Assembly (NCBI RefSeq): GCF_964355755.1
Contig: NC_092670.1
Span: forward strand, 14,385,201 to 14,449,200
Direction of reading: 5' to 3'
Source: Antedon mediterranea
Taxonomy: Eukaryota > Echinodermata > Crinoidea > Comatulida > Antedonidae
DNA: 64,000 bases
Shown in pieces: positions 57,201 to 63,200 of the stretch (its first letter is position 1; each line of letters begins with the position of its first letter). Both the position numbers and the translations under genes were made by a program. The notes beneath the pieces are model-generated. The model worked only from the letters and a program-made list of their open reading frames with translations, was not told where the DNA came from and made no database searches.

Positions 57201-60200
57201 TGAGCGAAATAATGATCACTGAAGGTATGCTTATTGTTGTCTTGTAGTAGAATTTAACTTGTTTGTTACTCTTTAAAGTTTGCACCTACTCTCATGTAAC
57301 ATGACATGTTGTGAGACAATCAAAAGAAGACCATAGACTGTATGCAAAAAGGAGTTCCAATCTTCCTAACAACTAATCTATACCTTAATTTTAACAAAAA
57401 TTTACATAAGCTGAACACGTAATTTAAATGTCTAAGCATGAACCAGTTTCTGCTGCTTATTATTGCAGACTAGCTCCAAACAGTACCATTTACATGTTTG
57501 TGCTTCAAAACAAACCCAATTAAATGAGTGCAGTTGTTGACTATAAAAACATTAATACCAAGATTGTATATGCTCAAGGCTCAAGTTACACCATCTTAAT
57601 TTTAACATGCAATCGATTTCAGTGTTTTTAACCATTGTTTGAAAATGCAAATTCAAAATGTTTACAGAAATAAGTCTTTTTATTACAATCTATCCAAAGT
57701 AAGTTAAGATGTTCATTTTCATTAGGTTGTTTTCATTGTGATTGTAGAACTGGTCACTAGTTTCAATATTAAACTCTTCATTTCCAATTTAGAAATATGT
57801 GCTGATGACTACTGCAAGAACGGAGGTGTGTGCTCATTAACTGATGATTTTAAGAGTTTATGCACGTAAGTTCAAAAGTCATTCTATTCTTCTGGTCTAT
57901 AAAATTGTAGATTAAGAACTCCTCACTGTGATAGCACTTGTCGTCTGCACATACCTGTTTCTTACTTTACGTGAGAAAAACCATCACCAGAAAATGTATT
58001 GTGTTTTTATAGCCTAATTCTTTCACTATCTGAACTAATAGACTTTTTTCCAATAGTACAATCAAGGTCTCCTGTGTTTGCATGCTTATTTTGGATACTT
58101 TAAGAATGAACCTCTCAGTCAAATATGATTTGCAGTTGATTAAGCACACCATTCAACTAGATGTTTGTTAAAAAAGAATCATAACCATGCTATTAGGAAT
58201 AATGTACATTTGAACTTTATATTATCCAAAAATTTTTGATTGTTTTATTTCAGTTGTGCAGAGACATATACTGGAACCACTTGCGAAGAATTAATTGGTA
58301 TGTTTGAACAAGCTGAATTTGGATTTAAAATTAGTATTAGGATAGGAAGGTTTTTGAGATTCAATATGGTATTCAAAGTTATCTAAATAAGGAGTGAATC
58401 AACTGTGTAACATATATAGTACAGATATGTACCATGAATGAATTATTTAATCAATCCCTTGGTTATACGTAGAATTGTGGATCTTATCGGAGATCGAGGA
58501 CAAAAGAAGATAGCATGGCACAGATAGAAATCAGTTTAATATTAGTTATTATAGTAGGTAATCCTATTTCGTTCCAATGGGATAGGGGATCACTGTTATG
58601 ATTTCTGTAACAAATTCATTGAACTGGTAATACTGTATGTGTTACCAGTTTTATTGCAATTAAGGATTAATTTAAACTGGTTTTTAAACAATTCTTTGAT
58701 TAGCGATTAGACAAAGCTAAATTTACTTGTATTTTATTCCTAAATCATTACAGATTATGTACCAGTTTTTTCGGAATGTCCAGAGATCATTGCGTACAAT
58801 GTGCTGTCGGATTCAGCAACAGTACTTGTTCGTTGGACCGTTGCAGCCACTGATAATTCTGGTATAGTACTGAGTCTAACATCATCTCCCTACACGTCCG
58901 GCCAGTTTCGACTTAGTTCTGGAAATTATACGAATGTGGTAACAGCAGAAGATGAAAATGAAAATCGAGCAATGTGTACCTTTCAAATAACTGTACAGAC
59001 TGCACAGAGTAAGTTTTTTAATTCATATTTAAGTTTAGTTCAAATATTAAAAACAAATGTTTTCTTTATAGATTTTAAAAAACTTTTTTATCATAAATTA
59101 TGCATTGATCAACCTTGGTCAGAGTATCATTCCAAACATACCTGCTGTGTTTTGGGGCCAATTATCAATAACATTCGTCTTGTTGAGAATTGTGGGATAG
59201 CTTCCATTCGATCAAGCCTAAACTAAAATTTTCTTTCATTGCAACTAAAAAATGTTCGCTATTTCAAAATATTCTGGAAATATCAATTACAAACTAATTA
59301 TTAATCAAAGTTTCGTTTCCATTTGTCTAAAAATTTAAGACCTCTTATAAAACAAAGTCAATTCATTTATTTTATTAATTAAAATAAATATCAATACCCA
59401 TTTTTAATTATTAGCTACATACCCAATTGCTGCAATAATGGTATTGAGTTCAAAGAGCAACACCTTCCTTCAAGACGTAAGTATTGGACGTTTCTTCGTC
59501 TATAATTACAATATATATATTACCTAGTCCCAAACACTAATAAAATAAAGTTATTTTTATATTTTATATATGTGAAAATATGGGAACTTCTCCTCCTCAC
59601 TCTCCTTTTTTTTAAAGTGAGAAACGTGCAAGAGAAACCCTACATTCTCATATTTTTGTATCACCCCATAAAATTATTTAATGTGTTATACATCTTCAAT
59701 TTAAAATAGTGAAAACTAATTTCACATCAATGGCAATAACTGTTTGCTATGAAATAACTCTCATATGTAGAATGTTTTTCTCAAAGATATCAGAAATAGT
59801 TAAAATAAATACCTAAATCAAAATTTTGTTCTAAAGCTTGACGATTTGTATCGTTTGACGTCACTTGCCAATGAATTCGTTGGAGTTACTTCTTCAGATG
59901 CTACTGCAGACCAAATGTCACTGACCTTTTATTTCACATCAAGCACCGTTACGGAAGACATGGTCTTGTCTGCTTTCATGGCGGTTGCTCCATCCAATGT
60001 CTTTGGTGGCAATACTGTCACATTGTTTATTACTGGTAAGTTTGGAAGACTATACACTTTAATAGTGAATGTATGTAGGACTGAAAACTTAATATCTCAT
60101 CCAAAAAATAAAACAAGGCAATCAAGCAATAATACTACGCCCTTTTTATCATATCCTAAAGCACCTAATAAAGATTTATTTACTAGTATACATTTTAATA

Positions 60201-63200
60201 AAGTGTTAGTATCTAAATTCTGAATTTTCAAAATGTGATATTTCCATTTATTTATAGGTGATGGGCCGTGTGTGGATAGCTCTTGTTCCGGAAATGGTGT
60301 CTGCATGATTATTAGTAGTACGGAATTTGCATGCACATGTAATACAGGCTGGGAGGCAGACATCTGTAGTACAGGTAAGTTGAATTGGACTAAAACAAAA
60401 GATAAAAAAATAACAATTTGTTTTAGAACAGGTGGTAATCAATTCACAATATATACACATTATGTTTTATATAACTGAGTTTTAAAACAAGCCTTTGAAT
60501 TCACGCTGAACTAAACGAACCATAACAACTGAGATAAAAGGTAAAGTAAAGTTAAGGTATATGAAATGTAAAACAATTTTTAATAACTGTATTGTTTTAA
60601 TTTGCTCTTTTAAGACATTAATGAGTGCACTGACAGTGGAGTTTGTCCCATCGCTGGAGAGACTTGTCAAAACAGTCTTGGTTCGTATAGATGTCTCTGT
60701 GCACCTGGTCAATGGAGAATTGATGACCTCTGTACTGGTATGTTTACAGTCATTATCATTTGTACCATTACACTCATGAAAATTCATTATTTGTATATTA
60801 TTGCACTTAGATAATTTCTTCAGACAAGAATAAACTTAATAATATTCGTTTATTATTAAGTTAAGAAGTGCCAGTAAAGATTTTGTTGAAAAAATGTAAA
60901 CCCCAAAGGAAAAGATACAAATCCATGAAGACCAGGAGTGGTATTCTGTAAAAATATATTAAATAATGTTCACGGCGAAATCAAAGACTGTATTTGTCTA
61001 CAATATTATTACGTAACTTTCACATTACATGTGATCCTACAAAGGCACTTATTAGGTTAGGTTGTCATAAGAAGTGCCAGTAAAGATTTTGTTGAAAAAA
61101 TGTAAACCCCAAAGGAAAAGATACAAATCCATGATTTCTCTACTTATTCTAGTAGTTTTATTTGTTACTATTATAAACATTTAAGTACAGAAGCATAGTT
61201 TAACTTAATCTGATTTCCAAGTAAGCATTTTAGTACTACTGTAGTATGAAATAATTATTTTTTGTTGCAGATGTTGTGGAATTTATTAGTAATTTTGTTA
61301 TTACTGTAATCGATGGTGCAGAGTCAAACTTTACAGCTGAACTAAACGACGAAACTTCAGAAGATTATCAAGAACTGCAAGATTTACTATTACCATTGGT
61401 ATATTGCAAATTATCTATATTGTAGATAAACTTCCGAAGCCATTGTTATTCTTATTTGAAGCTATCCAGATTATGTAAATTAAAGGCACTTAAATAATGC
61501 ACTGATGAAGGGCTAGTGTTGCCCAAGAGCTCTGCTGTTTTATTTTATTTTGTATCTCCATTGGGATCCAGACATTAACCCACAGCAATAATTTGCATAA
61601 TTTGCCTTTTGATTTATATAAATATATTACTTTAAAAACATTAAACCATATCATTCCTTATGTTAAAATGTGGTTAATTAAAAATAGACACTACATAAGT
61701 AGCTCTCATCGTATACCTGTATCCTCTCGAAAAAAGGTAGGGAAAGTGTCTTTAAACAGTCAAATGAGAGCAACGTGATTTCTCCACCATTTCGCTTTTT
61801 ATTTAATTTCATGTAATTTAGTGGCTAGAGGGAACCCTCGGTAAACTTACCATATTTTTTCCATTTACCAACACGACACATTATCATTTTAGTTTTAATT
61901 TAATTAATAGCATATAACTTTGTACATTTTCAGCTAGTGGATGCATTTGATAACTTACCTAACTACCTTGGTGTGAGGATTATAGACTTTGCTGATGGTA
62001 GTGTCAAAGTATACTTTGTAGTTGTGTTTGAGACTGTCACTTCTACCACTGCAGCTGATGTCTCTAATGCTTTGAGTCTTGCAACTGCAGGTGGCAATCT
62101 GGGTGATTCTACAATTAGTGTTGATGATGTTGCGGCAGCTTATGCAGGTAAGCCTTACACAAGGAATTCTGGGGGAAAACCCTGTGCTTTAAAAGAAGAC
62201 CAGGAGTGGTATTCTGTAAAAATATATTAAATAATGTTCACGGCGAAATCAAAGACTGTATTTGTCTACAATATACGTAACTTTCACATTACATGTGATC
62301 CTACAAAGGCACTTATTAGGTTAGGTTGTCATACTTCACCTCAGCATTCCATGTGTAAAAATGATTTGAATTATAATTAGACCTAACATTTCATATATTC
62401 ACTAGTTTGTGTAGATTATTGCCAAAATGGAGGAATTTGCTCTACTAACTCGTTCTACATTGAATCCTGCACAAACTGTAATGCAGGCTGGGACGGAAAT
62501 GATTGTAGTACAGGTATGTTGAATGTTGCTTATGGTGCTCTGTATAAACAATTATTTATGAGCCATTTGAGAGTTAATTTGAATGTTGCCTTTACCAAGG
62601 CCTAGAATATTTAGGCTGGTCTACGACCAAACCCTAGAATTAAACTTGACCAGGTGTGTAATCTAATTATTTTTTTTTACTATATTTAATGAGGGTGATC
62701 CATCCAGCAATCGCTGATCATTAGGACCCTCAGAGGTTTACAAGACAAACATATACACAAGATCTCTACATAAACAAAGTCTTATTACAAGTCTTTGGAA
62801 GTGGAGTTATAATTTGTCATTAGAAAATCCTGACATGTGACGAGACTTGAACCCCGGACCCTTGGAGTGGTAGCCAAGCATCATAACCACCAAGCCACAA
62901 CTCTATGATTTAAACTCATGGAATTCCAAATTATTGACAAGGTTTTCATTAACAGTACCAAAGATAAAAATGTATTTATAATAAATTTAATTTTGACTAA
63001 TCATATTCATGGATAGCATTTTATTCAATTTCTTGTTTGATTTTAAGACTTAAATGAATGTACTAACGACAGTGGAGTTTGTCCCATCGCTGGAGAGACT
63101 TGTCAAAACAGTCTTGGTTCATATAGATGTCTATGTGCACCTGGTCAATGGAGAATCGATGGAAAATGTACAAGTATGTACGAAAGCCTATAATGATCAC

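Noticed and set aside
57967-60787. Minus-strand open frames at 57967-58152, 60097-60460 and 60482-60787
   Set aside because: They cross introns and EGF exons of the + strand gene in antisense and show no domain.
62838-62905. Possible tRNA gene on the minus strand
   Set aside because: A and B boxes are present but the acceptor stem is not paired and the sequence continues into a shared SINE tail.
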